Shown: one piece after another, positions 12,492-12,538 of the stretch
Layout of the letters: the number at the start of each line of letters is the position of its first letter
Numbering within the stretch: the stretch's first letter is position 1
Origin: an uncultured Bacteroidales bacterium
Lineage (GTDB): Bacteria; Bacteroidota; Bacteroidia; Bacteroidales; Muribaculaceae
Assembly (NCBI GenBank): GCA_900542185.1
Contig: UQMZ01000068.1
Span: 1 to 12,538, forward strand
Length of the DNA: 12,538 nucleotides
Direction: 5' to 3'
Program-made: the position numbers and the translations under genes
The notes under the pieces: model-generated
What the model was told of the DNA's origin: nothing
Seen by the model: the letters and a program-made list of their open reading frames with translations, nothing else
Databases searched by the model: none

Positions 12492-12538
12492 CGTTCCTTA
12501 AAAAATGTATACGCCAGGGTCGCAGATGTGCCTCAGCT

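Noticed and set aside
1..12538. A search by eye for tRNA or rRNA genes, CRISPR arrays, insertion sequences, integrases and defence genes
   Set aside because: No cloverleaf-like sequence, regularly spaced repeat series, transposase motif or defence-family protein was found. The HicB antitoxin is the only accessory-type gene.

Overview
The window looks like a stretch of chromosome from a fairly GC-rich member of the Bacteroidales (Bacteroidota), perhaps Muribaculaceae or a relative; the genus is a guess. The evidence is the set of families (DUF2851, DUF3467, a DUF4738-like lipoprotein, the Bacteroidetes-type RsmI paralogue, a YycJ/WalJ-type hydrolase) and three short gaps holding TAnnTTTG, the Bacteroidetes -7 promoter element. 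Every supported gene is on the minus strand, so transcription runs from high to low coordinates. Coding density is very high, with many overlaps of 1-38 nt.

In order of transcription: (a) A HicB-type antitoxin (12432-12088) lies at the right edge, with no intact hicA visible and a strong intrinsic terminator just behind it (12020-12050). (b) A 265-nt AT-rich gap (11823-12087) carries a putative promoter, an adjacent tandem pair of 20-nt repeats and a 16-bp perfect palindrome. It precedes a lipoprotein gene with a GTG start, an RsmI-like methyltransferase and a WalJ-like metallo-beta-lactamase-fold hydrolase, all overlapping. (c) A second putative promoter almost touches the start of an RsmF-like rRNA m5C methyltransferase. 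That gene overlaps a Cu(I) P-type ATPase (copA), followed by a small heavy-metal-associated (HMA) protein, tcdA (tRNA t6A dehydratase) and a LolD/MacB-like ABC ATPase. (d) A third putative promoter precedes DUF3467, cysS, DUF2851, an RluA-family pseudouridine synthase and a partial, Pro/Ser/acid-rich protein that runs off the left edge.

The common theme is RNA modification and translation: RsmI-like, RsmF-like, TcdA, RluA-like and CysRS. A two-gene copper module is inserted seamlessly among them. There are no tRNA or rRNA genes, insertion sequences, CRISPR arrays or phage genes. I see no convincing new defence or mobile system. The points most worth a second look are the nuclease-like motif plus Cys cluster in the DUF2851 protein, the structured leader before the lipoprotein gene, the near-leaderless rsmF promoter, the hicB gene without an intact hicA, and two in-frame micro-duplications close together at the left end.
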